A stretch of 64,000 nucleotides of DNA. Source: Apostichopus japonicus. Its lineage: Eukaryota > Echinodermata > Holothuroidea > Aspidochirotida > Stichopodidae. Positions 46,930 through 59,769 of the stretch are shown piece by piece (position 1 is the stretch's first letter; each line of letters begins with the position of its first letter). Both the position numbers and the translations under genes were made by a program. Below the pieces are notes generated by a model. The model saw nothing but the letters and a program-made list of their open reading frames with translations, made no database searches and had not been told where the DNA came from. The stretch lies in NCBI RefSeq assembly GCF_037975245.1, contig NC_092573.1, forward strand, positions 14,838,001-14,902,000, in the 5' to 3' direction.

Positions 46930-49900
46930 ACTACTTTGGAACACTTTGAAAACAAGGCTTTGAAAGCTTTGAAAACATAATTATCAAATGAAAACCAAAC
47001 GTGATTAAATAAAGATCGTCATACCCCGCATTGACATAAATGATTGTATGAAGTAGCTACAATCTGAAATTCCTTCATTCAACACACCTATCCACTCCTT
47101 CCACCCCGGTCCTTCTGCCCTATTCCCTTCCCCCATTCCGAATATACAAATCCAATACTGACTAAGGAAATCTCTTGTTCAAAGTTCATGGCCTCGCCCT
47201 CTCTTTATTCAATTTCAATGCTCTTTTGATTGTGTTTGAGCTGACTGTGTTTGAGCTCCTAGATTGTACTTCCTTTTAATAAGTCCGTTTCTTAAAATAA
47301 TAAAATTCAATCTTTTTGAAAGCAAGCGCCGAGTTCCTTCTATAAGATGATAAAACATCATTTAGAAGGCCTCATCTCGAGATGTTTTCACCCGTCAGTT
47401 TGTTTTCCATTTGTTTGGGTGTTTTATTTATTTAAGGGTCATTTCAAATTTAATGGTTGAAATGAAATGATGAGTCACCACGGCGACCCGTTTGTGATTG
47501 TTTGTACTTTTCACGTGTGTAACCGGTTCAGTTTCCAACACAGAAGTTGTACAATTGCTTGGAGCGCTTCATACACATAAAAACAAAAAAATAGATATTA
47601 TAAATTCAACATTTCAATAAATATTTCAAAATAGATTAGTATTAACCTTAGCTTCAAATAAGCATACACTTTTATGTGTATATTTCCTAATATCATTCCA
47701 ATGTTAGAATGTTAATTTCGAACACCGTGAATATACAAAATGCATCATGTAGGAGAGTATATGTTTCCAAAATGTACCAATAGTCAAACCGATAATACAA
47801 TGTCCCTATAGATACTGCTATTAGATATAAGAAAGGGAGGGGGTATGTGGTGGGGAGGGGGTGTGGTGGGGAGGAGGGTTTATGGTGGGGGAAGATACTG
47901 ACAAAATGAACATACAACATACACAACACGGAAAGTCCTTTACAGGAAGGAACTCGAGCCAACAAGACCTAGAAAAGGCATTCAACGGAAACAGGGTAGC
48001 AGGCCGCGATGGGTTGTGTCGGACAGCGGTAACCTACAAAGATGGGGGAGGGGCTGGTGGGATGAGAGGGTGGGTAGGGAAAGATTTGTTTACATCGTAT
48101 AGTTATCATATATAAAATTCTAAGAACTCAACAATGACAAATGAACTACAACTGTCAAGAAACATCAGGATCTATAGAATGGAGAAACGGAAATTAATGA
48201 CTTTACAGAGAGACTCTTAATATCTACAATTCTGTATACGCCTATACTCAGGAGATAAATATAATGTATAGCAAATTGTGATTTCCTTTTCAAACAGATT
48301 CATACTCAGTGAGATTCATTTTCAAGTTTTAAAAGCTACTTATCAAGAAAGAGATATCAGTAATGACCCCAAAATTCGGACATTTACCATTTTCGACCTA
48401 TCATACATCAGCCGAAATATTACAGTTATCTGTGAAGCATCGGTTAACCCGAATTGACAGTTGTAGGTGGTGCACGGATAACCTATATTGACATGATTTG
48501 CTGTTACCAAGGTTATGGAGTTTAAACCCCAAAACTTTCACCCACTCATAACTTGGCAGAAGTATTATAAAGTAATTTTCTGCAGTCTGAAGGTTCTTAA
48601 CCTCAAAAACACCCATAAATATTTTTCGTTGATTTTGCATAACTTTAGGATCGTTTCCGATCATGCAAGTCATACCACATTCATACATCATCATTGAATA
48701 TCTTCTCATGAAAATGGTATGCTGCGCCTCACAAAATTCATGGTATATGTTTATCATTCTGCAAACCAAACTTGGGCATTTTTATGGCCTAAAAAAGTAC
48801 TCTAAAACTGCAATTGCATGGGCAAATATTTGTATCCAACACTGGGTCCGCATTATGTGCATTTCACCAATCTTGCGCAAGAATTTGCCTAATTTCACGA
48901 TTTTGTATGTTACTTAAAATGTCGTGATTTCCGGTTTGTTGGACAAAACTATGTCATATTCTACATGGGATGGACGCATATATGTATATATGTTTCTGTA
49001 GGTATTGGTCTAATTTTTGACCAGTTTTTTATTGGGGGTGTTTGCTTTAGTAAGTTTGCTGTATGCTGTTTCATGTACCGTTGCCTATAGCATAACTTCC
49101 GGGTGTAATATCACCAGATTGTGAAAAAATAATCAAGGCAAAATGCAGCTTTTTGCAAGAATGCGCAGACAAATCAGAGAGCTGAAGGTTACCATGAAGA
49201 AAGTTACATGAGCGCGAACGCTAAATAGATCTAAACATTGCTTTAGTCCTTCTGAAAAGTGCCAATATGAGGACCATTTGCACTTTCTTTCAGTAGGTAT
49301 TACTTGAAGAGTGTTATTGCCTGAAAGGGAGTAGTGGGCCTGGTTTGGCCCGGGCAAGTCATGCCCTTTTCCATTTTTCCCCTTAAGTTTATATTTTGGT
49401 AATGAGAATAAATGATTTCTTATTCGAGATTTACCCGCGTCCCCTAATTGACAGCGGGTCCCGAGACTGTGGCCCCTCTGAGCCCCCCCCCCCTTCCCCA
49501 CCCCGAATCCGCTCCAGCATCTTGCCAGGTCCGATTGGGTACCGTAGTGTATAAGTTCTTAGAATAATATTAGATTGGTAGTTTAAGCATGTATATATGC
49601 TTAACACGGAATCTAATTTGGGCAACACAAGTAAGACACATTCATGAGGCAATTAGCCTTACTGAGTAATTAATACTTAATGTGACTTATATAGTAAACC
49701 AAATGTGGTATGGGGAGCAGGGGACCAGCATTTGATCAAAGGAAAATAAGAATAACCCTAAATGCACCGAGTTCGATATACATTATTGGAATGTTTGAAA
49801 AATCTTAAGACATTTGGCAACTTATAGCGGCTACTTGTGTTTCCAACTTTTAACTTATTATTACCTAAAATACAAACGGATCAGACACATTAGTTCTCTA

Positions 49901-52140
49901 TTTTAGAAATGAATATTCATAAGGGAATAGTTAATTAATGATCCATTGGATGATAACAAAAATCATCGAATCCAGACACTTTTTATAGCAGTATTATCAC
50001 AAGATATCATCTAGCACTCCGAATGCATAAATAAATATATAAGGGCCCATACAACAGAGTGTTTCATTTACCGTCTTATCATAAACATAACGACCCTTTG
50101 TTATGCGTAATTTATAACTATAGCATATTGCTCTTAAACAAACAAAAAATCAAACATGATGCATTTACCCTCTAAACTAAATAACTAAGGTATAATTCAG
50201 TATTGACAATAGTTCTATATTTATCTCATTTCTTTTAAGATTTTAGCCTTCCCGGACTGGGATGTTTAAATGTATCCATGAAAAAGGCAATTTAATAGGC
50301 TAGTACTGAGAAACCAATTTATACCCTCACCCCTTTATTTGATTGAATGTTTGAAGAAAAAAAAGACAACAACTGCAATTATGGTATTAGAACAATTAAA
50401 ATATTCTTTCAATCAAACTATAAGGAAAACAAACTAATTGAAGATATTATTTTTATTCATTTTGAAACGCAGTATCCTAGGTCACACTATATTACGATAT
50501 TGATGCTACCATTAGCCAATGCTACCGTAAATGACTATATATATATTATATATAAAAAAAACATATACTTTACCTGATCAAGAAGTGTCTTTGGGGACAG
50601 CAGTCCGATCACCATCCACATTTCACAAACAGAATGATTGTATTGGCTATATTATCATACATACATAACAATATATATGTCCTGCAGTGAAGTTTACTCC
50701 TTCATCTCGTATTCGATTCATCACAGCGATACAAAACAACTTGTTGACGATTTGTTTTTGCCCCGTTTACTTCCAAACAGCCTCGCACAGTGCACTTGTA
50801 GATATCGGAAATAACACTTCCATGTGAGCTCTCGACGTGTGCTAAACACATTCAAAGGGTTTGGAAATCCAGTGAATCTCTGTAGATATTATAATTTGCA
50901 TGATTTTAAACCAGGTTGGTTGGTCGATCGTTTGGTCGGTCGGTATTTATCCCATTGGTCAACAAACAACAACCCGGGACACCATGCTGTACAAATAGAT
51001 CCACTGCTATAAGGGTACACGGTACGAATTCCTCAACTACGGGAGACCTTTAACGTTTACTGATGAAATCTAATGTTCAATTGGTGAGGTCTTGTTCCGC
51101 AATTCTTTGAATATCACGAATAGCTGTCTCGTTAGCAAACATATACCGTAAGATCGTATCATAAAGGCCTAGTATACCGCTGCCATAGTACGCCACGATA
51201 TTCTCATGGTAACAGTAGTAGGAGAACGAACGGAAGTTTCTATTAAGTGATCTGTCAGTATGCCAATAGTTGATCTCAATCGGTGAACTTTTAACCATCT
51301 GATATTAATGCAGCTTTTGATTTGACAGTTGACCTACTTTGTCACAGGTATACCGATTTCAAGGACATAGAATAATAATCATAATATTTGATCCTTGTTT
51401 CAAATATGATCTGGTAATCTCATGGGAAAAGAATAACAGACTACTGCACATTCTTTGTGCCTGTGTGTGTGTGTCTTTAAATACTCTCCCCGTATTTCAT
51501 ATCTTACTCATATGTTGCAATGAGGTAATATATGGTACTTTTGAATATTGTTTAAGACAACTTATAGTCAACGAAATATTAAAACAAGAAGGGTAAAGTT
51601 ATGACGTTGTGAGTTTGTTGGTGTTAGATACATGCTCATGTAATCAATAAATTCAATGTCATAAATATTCATCATATTTTGAGACGATTTTCAACTAGTT
51701 TGATTCATGTCATACTTATGGTATAAATGCTGGCCTTAGTGAATATATGATTTCTGCTGCTCTTATGACATGTTTCTTCAAGAACAAGCAAAAACAAAAT
51801 AGTCCATATAATGGCATGGTCATTTAATATTGTGAAATTGCCTACTGTAAATGACTATGGCAACTTAGATTATGATTAAAAGTTTATCAACATGTAATGG
51901 CATTGAAGCCATTAGGTGCATACTTGCTTTCTGGTTTAGCATCTTATACAATAACATGTTCCTGTCTTTCACTTGCAGGTTGGGTCAAACTTGCCACATT
52001 ACCTCCAGGCATTATAAAATAAAGAAGAATGTGATGTTAGCGCTATCACAGATAATTGTGGAGAGAATTACTGTTCTCCAGAATAGTACGGTGATTGTGC
52101 AGTTGATGCTCGTTTCAAGGCTTTCTATGTTTTAAATGTT
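46930..52140. other. intergenic, no confident gene
   Basis: AT-rich sequence with a C-run element near 49480 and a G-rich tract near 47835-47890. Apart from the weak frame at 51077-51299, nothing resembles an exon. Confidence 0.5.
51077..51299 (-). CDS. possible terminal exon, product unknown
   Basis: A 73-codon frame ends in TGA and begins just after ATATCAG, a possible acceptor. Its composition is protein-like and even (TDRSLNRNFRSFSYYC, GSGILGLYDTILRYMF, then FANETAIRDIQRIAEQ), with one hydrophobic stretch and an NET glycosylation site. No family recognised, and no upstream exon located. Confidence 0.3.
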
Positions 52141-52148
52141 GAATACTT

Positions 52149-52327
52149 TTTAAGAAAGTCACCCAGGAAAGAACCTGGGCACGAAAACCAGTTAACCGAA
52201 CGACTGATCCGCTCTCACCCCCAGTCCCCTTGCATTGGGACTGTGACTGTGTGATCATCGTTGGGTGTGCATCACCATTCCCCTCGAAAGGGAACAGATA
52301 CTACACATGATCTTAGCCAAAAAAAAT
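52149..52327 (-). mobile_element. SINE with U2 snRNA-derived head, copy 2
   Basis: On the minus strand TTTTGGCTAAGATCATGTGT runs on into AGTATCTGTTC, matching roughly nucleotides 15-46 of U2 snRNA with one change. It is followed by a linker (CCCTTTCGAGGGGAATGG) and then the shared body with CACAGTCCC, AAGGGGACTGGGG, GAGAGCGGATCAGTCGTTCG and TTCTTTCCTGGGTGAC. It retains more of the head than the copy at 35351-35474. Confidence 0.82.
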
Positions 52328-52965
52328 TGAGTACCCGTCAGCATGTAAATCTGTAAGGGACTTATTTACAAGCTTCCAGGCGGTCGCAAATAACTGCATT
52401 AATACGCTCACTGCAAACTGTGATCAAAGTAACGTATAAGCTATAGTTCCATATAGTATTGTAAACTACCTCAACCAAAGTCTCACAGCATACATTGCAG
52501 TAATTTACAAGTAATTAGCAGACAGAAGATGGTTTCGATAGTGAGTGTTGCTTTCTGAGACTGTTGAAACTGTCATTCTTGCATATCATAAACTTCTCTG
52601 TGACTTTTCAGCCGTGAAAAAAGTTAGAAATGAAAAAAAAAAAGATTGCTGCTATAATATTCTGCTCTATAACTAGATTGATGATTAGGGTTCCTGCGGT
52701 CATGAAAAAAACTTGGAAAGTTATGTGCTAATACATTTATCTTTCATGTCGATCGATTTGCAACCCCCGCATTGAAGTTTTTCTTTCGTCTAAGTCTTTT
52801 TTGATACATGGATTTGACTAAGTAGGAACAGAATTATAGACCTAATCAACTATCTCTCATATAGACCTAATAAACATGAACCAGTAAACCGATATATCAC
52901 CCATTGTGTCTCTCGTAAAAAACAAATAACATCTCTCATTTGTATACGTTCAATGTCTAATGTCG

Positions 52966-53011
52966 TATTTATTATCCTTGATTTGTTGCCATAGATCAAG
53001 GATAATAAATA
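52966..53011. repeat. perfect 17-bp hairpin
   Basis: TATTTATTATCCTTGAT pairs perfectly with ATCAAGGATAATAAATA around a 12-base loop. No known class; possibly a tiny foldback element or a structured RNA. Confidence 0.85.
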
Positions 53012-53283
53012 AATAAAAAAGTATGACGATAATCCAAGACATTAACTAGTCCGGTTTAAAGCTGTCGTGTTTTATATTGCATATATTTAAGATATATAAT
53101 CATTTTTCCAATAAGTAATTTTAATAATCTAACTTGTTTTAATACCAGTAGCCTATCTGTCAATATTCTCTGTTGTTTTCCAAAGCAAGTGAATATTTCT
53201 CGATGTCTTAAATCTGTATTCTGTGTCGATCTGTATAGTGTAGTAATGCTCTTACTAATCTATGAATATTCATCAAACACACA

Positions 53284-53398
<115 letters not shown>

Positions 53399-53929
53399 GT
53401 ACCACCTTACGTTCTAATCCAGACATCTGTATATACTTCAGATAATTTCGTTGCGATATTTTAATTACTAAGTTAGGCAGAACTTTAACTTTTCATGTAC
53501 CATAGTCAGACAAAAAGAATTTTAGTCCTTTTTTTTACAAAGTTTTTCCCCATTTTAAGATGTATTCACTTCAAAAAAATAATAATCTCTTGAGTGCTCA
53601 TTTAAAGCTAAACTGATGATGACGTCAGCTCCACCATGCAGGTCTAAATGTTAATTAATGGTTTTTGAACAAAACAAAAAATCCACATAACACCAACAAA
53701 ATGTTAGTTTAACTTCATATCACTAACAACACGACACGTTTGGGTGATTTTCAACACAATTTGCCTTCGACAATTTTGTACAATTTTGTACACCATTGCA
53801 AACATGTCATTTTGAGGTCTTAGAACACTTACGTTTTTCAACCTGAGATTTGTATTGCATCTGAGAAAGTGATCTGATTGTCTCTGGATGTCACCCACAA
53901 AAGTAGCAAGTGGCAATGTGACACATTCG

Positions 53930-55860
53930 CCTTGCAGCTATCCAAAAATAAATATGCAATGTGAGAAAATACTCCAACCAACTAATGACACAGAACAAGT
54001 TTTATAAATTCAACTTCTCAATTTGCCATGTATTTATTTAGGAGAAACTTTCTCCTTTAAAAAGAAAAAAAATTAAAAGTTACAACTGCAATATTGCTTC
54101 TTTACATTACTGCATAAGAACAAATAAAACTTTGAATACTTTGATACGACGAATTGCTTTGGAGCAATCTTTACCCGATGATGACAAAATCTAAATTTAA
54201 TCTAACTCCTGAAAAAGTTTTAGACTTTCCAATGTTGTAGAATATCTCTGGATCTCTCTCAATTGTAAGAGAACAAACTGGTACGTACCAATTCAGCTTT
54301 CATCTATATAATTACCAGATTTACTTTCCTCTACAATAGAGTGACGTTAAATCTTCCAGTCAATAGACAACGTATATTCAAGCCACTTTAATTGAAGTAT
54401 TTCAAATGTTCAGCATTTTTCCTAAATTAAAAGTGGTGTACGTAGGTGTACGATAACCCTGGTCTGATAGTAGTGTTCTCTTAATGGTCTCCAATATATC
54501 AAAATTAATGTTTTGCCTGTCAAAGTCGTCCTTTAAGCGTTGATTCCAATACAGTTACTGTGTAACCCACAAATATTTAAATGTATTGTTTTCATTCATT
54601 TGCACTGCTTATGGATATTGTCATCATTCCTATTTTAGATTTTGCTGGACTAGATTATTTACACTATCAGGGTATCTACAGTCTTTCAGTCAAACGGTCA
54701 TGTATCTACAATGGGGATTGTATTAATATCAAGTCCAACGCAACACACGGATTTAAACACTTGTTGTAACCATAACAACAGACTTTCATAAATGATAATA
54801 TAACCTACTCATGTCTCGCATTACGCCATATTTATCAGCGCGGCATGAGACGTTAATGGTTTGAAAACAAGGAGTTGACTAATTAATTTCCAAATTTAAT
54901 CAGAGTGACCTATTCCTGAAGAAACCGACAAAAAAACTGAACTTTTCACTTTCTAATGTTGCAAAAGTCCTCCATTCACTATAAGTTCAACATATAGGAT
55001 GTTTACTCTATGGTTCATTCGTTTACCACAAAAACCGCTCAATAGTTTGCACTTACATTTATATGTTTACAAACATTTCAATATATCGAATCGAGAATTA
55101 GACCTACTCTATTCTGGCAAAATAACTTAAGGATCAAATATCCAACTAACTTCTTCGTCTTGCTTTTTCTCCTTTGACAGAATGAATGCCCTATGTCTAT
55201 ACCTTATTATACTTAACCGATTAGGCTTACCTTCCATCCGTTTTAATAAGCTGCCTTCTTCTTCCCAGTCTCTCTCTCTCAGAAGCCTTCTCTGCAGATT
55301 TGAATCCTTTCATTCAATCTAATTAATAAACAGTTTTGCTACAGTCTGCTTCATTTTATACATTTCACGAGCCTCGTTCTTATTACCTGACTTTCATCAC
55401 TGCATAACGTGGGTGGGTGTGTGGTGAATAGTTCATACCTAAGTGAATAATGAATAAATGGAATTCGTCAATTACTAAATACCATCGCTGGTTTACACTC
55501 CGTATATTAATGCTTAGAAACGAAAATCATGAAGCAAATTACACGCGAAACATATTTTTTTACAATATTCCAGTAATGTTGAAGTCTAAATTTATATATT
55601 ATTATTATTGTAGATTACCGCGTTGAACGTTGTAAGAAAATCACGCCTACTGATTTGATACATAAATCTTCTAGATTTGGCTATAAAAATAACGGATGAA
55701 TGTATAACAAACAGAGAAACACGGACATTGCAACGTTCACGGTGGCATCTTATATACCATTAGTTATGTATACCATTAATTTATTCCGCTTCGCTAATAA
55801 ATACGGCGATTACGGCATTGTTATATCACATGGCAAGTTCTAAACCTTGAAGTCGAAGCT
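53930..55860. other. intergenic, nothing recognised
   Basis: AT-rich, without protein-like frames, tandem repeats or TE signatures that I can support. Confidence 0.5.
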
Positions 55861-55867
55861 CGTCAAT

Positions 55868-56099
55868 TTAAAAATAACTACTGTATATGGCATCATCCAT
55901 TTCCCTGAGCAACAAGACTCTTGGATTCGCTAGACCATGGCAACAAATGGGACACGAATGGTCAGGATATGGAGGCGATTCGACTTCCGGTTTCATGTCA
56001 CCATTGGTTACAACTTCCACGGCGGTTGAACCTAGCTTTCCATCAAGTGGGTCAAGAGCCTTTTCCGGGGCGAGGGAGGGGAAGGGAAGGGGTTTCATG
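55868..56099 (-). CDS. possible terminal exon, product unknown
   Basis: After a fair acceptor (CCTTTGCAG) the minus strand encodes about 76 residues with good codon balance. The sequence includes APEKALDPLDGKLG, VEVVTNGDMKPEVESPP, then PDHSCPICCHGLANPR and a tail ending DDAIYSSYF before TAA. The segment is more GC-rich than its surroundings. The opposite strand is also open, so this could be chance. No family recognised. Confidence 0.33.
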
Positions 56100-58599
56100 C
56101 TGCAAAGGTCCTACCTGCCACTCCTTCTCTTGTAATCACAAATCTAGAGACCGGACGTACTAGTCCAAATAAGGGAAACGCATCGTCAAGGTCTTAAATT
56201 ATCTTCCTTCTAAACGCATATTGTTATCTTTACAAAACATAATTGAAATGGCGCCCTCCATTTCCATTTGCTCCTTTTTAATGACTTTACATATGTGAGC
56301 GGATTTCTGAAAGTATAGAACAAATGTGTATTAATATTTCGTAGTTGACGATCGAAAGTTTTCTGGGAGTTTTGGTATAAATTACCTTCCCTACTCAATA
56401 TGCTTACATCTTTGACTCATGTTTCGTTGCTTCGTAGTTTCGTGAAGGGAGAAAATGGGTGGCCGGGAGTGGAAGGTTGACTCACTGTTCAGTCTAGACA
56501 AAGTATTTGAAATTCGCCAAAAAGAAAGCCAGTGATGTACGTGCGCAAAGGAGGTGCGGATTGAGAAAGCCACCTTCTCCCCCGCCATTCTGGGGGAATG
56601 GTTTAGTCGGGGCATTGTTTGAATTCAGTCCGAGAAGAATTATACCACTTCTGCGGATTTACGGCACCGCCTCTCCCTCCTTATTCAACTTCACTCAAAA
56701 TAATTTCAGTAGGCCCTATCTATATATTAGCACTTTATTACGCTGAGGCCTAATTTATAGTCTGTGCCTCAGATTGTAACATTTGACGTCTAAACGTCTA
56801 ATTTTTGGGTAGGGGTGGAGTGGGGGTGGTAGGGTCAGCTTCAACGATCCCAGAACGAAACCGAACAGAATGTCTTAACGGAAGTTCAATGTTTTTTATG
56901 ATTGGACACTAGTTTATATTGTATTTGTTTTTCTGTTTGTGTTTTCCTTTTCTTGCGGAAGAAAGGAGAGGGGGGAGGGGAGAGGGGATACGATGGCTTG
57001 AGTCAACGGATCAAATAGCAGTCATTTATAAATTTTTGGGTGCCTGTCATGGATGTACCTTATATTCTGTCCTTTTCACTAACAAGTGGTTTTTCACTCA
57101 CATGCCAGAACGGCCAGTGATATATTGTTATCGAGAGGCAAGACATTTTTGTCCAAACCAAAACGGAAGAAAAGAGAAATATGGAAATGAAATGTGGTGA
57201 AAAATTCACATTTTTAAAGGAATGTGTTTCAAGTAGTTTCAGTAACATTTGAAGAGGGCGTTTAAAATTTTCAAATAAACTTGGAAAATTTGTTCAGAGA
57301 TGTTGGCAATTCTCTTGGAAAGGGCCAATCAGATCCCAGCTTGATTTGTTCCGTCTTTCCATTTAATCCAATCATGTTCTTTCGCTTTATAACTGTTTTA
57401 TGTTGGGGATTTCCTTCAATTGGTTTACTTGTAGCAGGTTCAGAATACAATGCCTGCCAGTAGAGTGAATTGGATTTTCAGCAAGAGAGCCGCGGTACCA
57501 CTATCATGATTTATTTATCCATGATTTATTTATCGAAGTTTACAATTGAGGTGAGATTTACAATACTTTCTTCAAACAATTACCTCTCACTCGTTTACTT
57601 CTTAAATTTACTTTACGGTTCCTTATTCAGTTTTATACAATTATTTGATCCTACGTCGTTATTGGATTTCTTTTATCATAATAATATACATTTTTCTCTC
57701 AATATTTTGTTACAATTAGCGTAGGAACAAAGAGAGGTGACTATTGAGGATAATGCTATATCCGGTAGGTTTTATTACAAAAAGGTGAAGTTACGTTTAT
57801 AGGTTACTGAAGGATCAAATGGTTTCATCGAATGGGACGGGAATGTTTTCGCTGTAAAACCACAACAAGTTACTTTTGGCAAAAGCGTTCACTGAAAACA
57901 AAAACAAAACGTAACACACCCCGGGTTACGGTTATTGGAAGATCAAACTCCGGTGGCACCACAAATTAGTGACACATATTTCAACCAATAATCTATTCTG
58001 TGATGTTTCTCATGGGGGCAGTGACAGGGTATTCGCAAGGAATCATGAGATTGAAGGGTGGTGGGAGGGGAGGGGGGATTACTGTCATTGAGAATCGTGT
58101 CATGCCTCAATATCGACCACGGATAACTTATCGGTTTCATTATAACCTATAGCCAACGAGGGCAATGATATGCAACACGTTTAAATATTATGAGGGTTCT
58201 CATTCGACGTAATAGAGGGCAAACTGTTCCAAAACCCTCAGGTTTGGGCATCCCCCCTCACAAAGTGCGCCTCCCTTTTATAAAAACCCTGGATCAGCGT
58301 CTGGGACCAGTGGAAAAGGTTACTTCTTGTCGCATGCCATTGGTCTACATTGTGTTTGTGCCAACAACAAAAAAACTCACAATGAGTACAGACTTGCACT
58401 GCTCGGGCAAAGTTCAAGGATAATGACGAACAATATATAGTACCGGTATTTACTCGCTCTTCATATAGAGTCAGAGTGCTTTGTCGCTGACCTACAAACT
58501 TACATAAACTTCCCCCAAAATAACTTGCATGAAGCTCGCACGTGAGTTCTTCTATAAGAGACGTTCTATTGTAGCCCAATTGTGTATTTTTACACAATT

Positions 58600-59541
58600 G
58601 TAATTGTTAATTGTAATTATTTTATTTATTTGTTTGCCACAAAAGTACAAAGTGGAGGGAAGTCTTCCATAAAGCTTAATAGCTTAACAGTGTGGAAGAC
58701 TCCCTGAAGAAAGAAAAGAAAAGAAAAGAAAAAACAAAATATATATATGTGTATGAATACATACATAGATATAAGTACAAATTAAATGTTCAATATATAT
58801 ATATATAGTAATTACATACAGGTATAATTTAGTTTTAGTCAGTAACTAGCTATTATTTCCTTACAAAACCACTTCTTAAAGGATGTGACTTACTTTTTAT
58901 TCTTTAAATCGTTCATGAGAAGATTCCATGTTTTTGTTGCACGGTTTTGTAGGCCTCAAGTTCCAATGGTGGTATTGTAGAGATTCTAGTGGGCATGATT
59001 AGCATGGCTCGTGTTGTGATTATGTACATCTCTGTTACTGGTTAAAAAATTGTCAAAGGCAGCTGGTAGTAATCCATTCCAGGTCTTGTAGGCAAATAAT
59101 GCAAGCTTAACTTTAATGAGATCGTGCAAGTTTAGTAAGTTGAGTTTCTTAAATAGGGAACTGGTGTGCTCACGTGGGGCTGAGTGTGTTACGTGGCGAA
59201 TGGCTGCCTTTTGGAGTAATATAAGACTGTTCAGGTTGGTGTTGTATGTACCAGACCAAATAATGGAACAATAAGTGAGATGCGGGACAACCAGGGTCTG
59301 GTATAGTGTTCTGAGTATGTTTTCCGATAGATAATATTTCAACTTAGATAATGTACCAACATTCCGTGCAATTATACTGCAGATAGTTGAAATATGGTTG
59401 CGCCAGCTAAGTTTACAATCAATATTTACATCTAAAATCTTAGTAGTAGAAACTTGCTTAATTATTTTCCCATCCATACATATATCTTTATTCCAAATAA
59501 GTGTATTACGAGTATTAAAGACAATGTAATTACTCTTTTCC
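58600..59541 (-). mobile_element. 5'-truncated, decayed non-LTR retrotransposon (CR1/L2/Crack-like) 3' end
   Basis: From 59541 down the minus strand encodes the thumb and C-terminal part of a LINE reverse transcriptase. Family landmarks: [25 protein letters not shown] (usual form FLGV.ID..L.W..HI), [17 protein letters not shown], and [15 protein letters not shown]. The first stop is at 58986. Homology continues across two or more stops (QNRATKTWNLLMND, TSFKKWFCKEIIAS) to a TGA at 58839, so the copy is dead. A 3' UTR follows, ending in TTTGTGGCAAACAAATAAAT and AT/A-rich tail repeats. The 5' end is cut inside the RT and joined to a (TCCA)n array. Confidence 0.85.
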
Positions 59542-59597
59542 ATCCATCCATCCATTATCCATCCATTATCCATCCATCCATCCATCCATCCATCCAT

Positions 59598-59633
<36 letters not shown>

Positions 59634-59765
59634 CCATCCATCCATCCATCCATCCATCCATCCATCCATCCATCCATCCATCCATCCATTCATCCATCCA
59701 TCCATCCATCCATCCATTCACCCATCCATCCATCCATTCATCCACCCATCCATACATCCATCAAT
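59542..59765. repeat. (TCCA)n microsatellite
   Basis: About 220 bases of CCAT tetranucleotide with a few variants (CCGT, TTCA, CCCA). It gives Met-Asp-Gly-Trp frames on the minus strand that run into the LINE frame. Confidence 0.98.
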
Positions 59766-59769
59766 CTAT

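Noticed and set aside
48401-48769. 122-codon minus-strand frame
   Set aside because: Met- and Cys-rich, without domain features, splice sites or codon bias; probably chance.
51077-51299. Assignment to the Piezo channel family, prompted by GILGLY
   Set aside because: Only a six-residue resemblance; the following conserved Piezo residues are absent.
52292-52327. A genuine U2 snRNA gene
   Set aside because: Only about 35 bases match and the rest of U2 (branch-site region, Sm site, 3' stem-loops) is absent.
59566-59757. Met-Asp-Gly-Trp repeat protein
   Set aside because: Translation of the (TCCA)n array.
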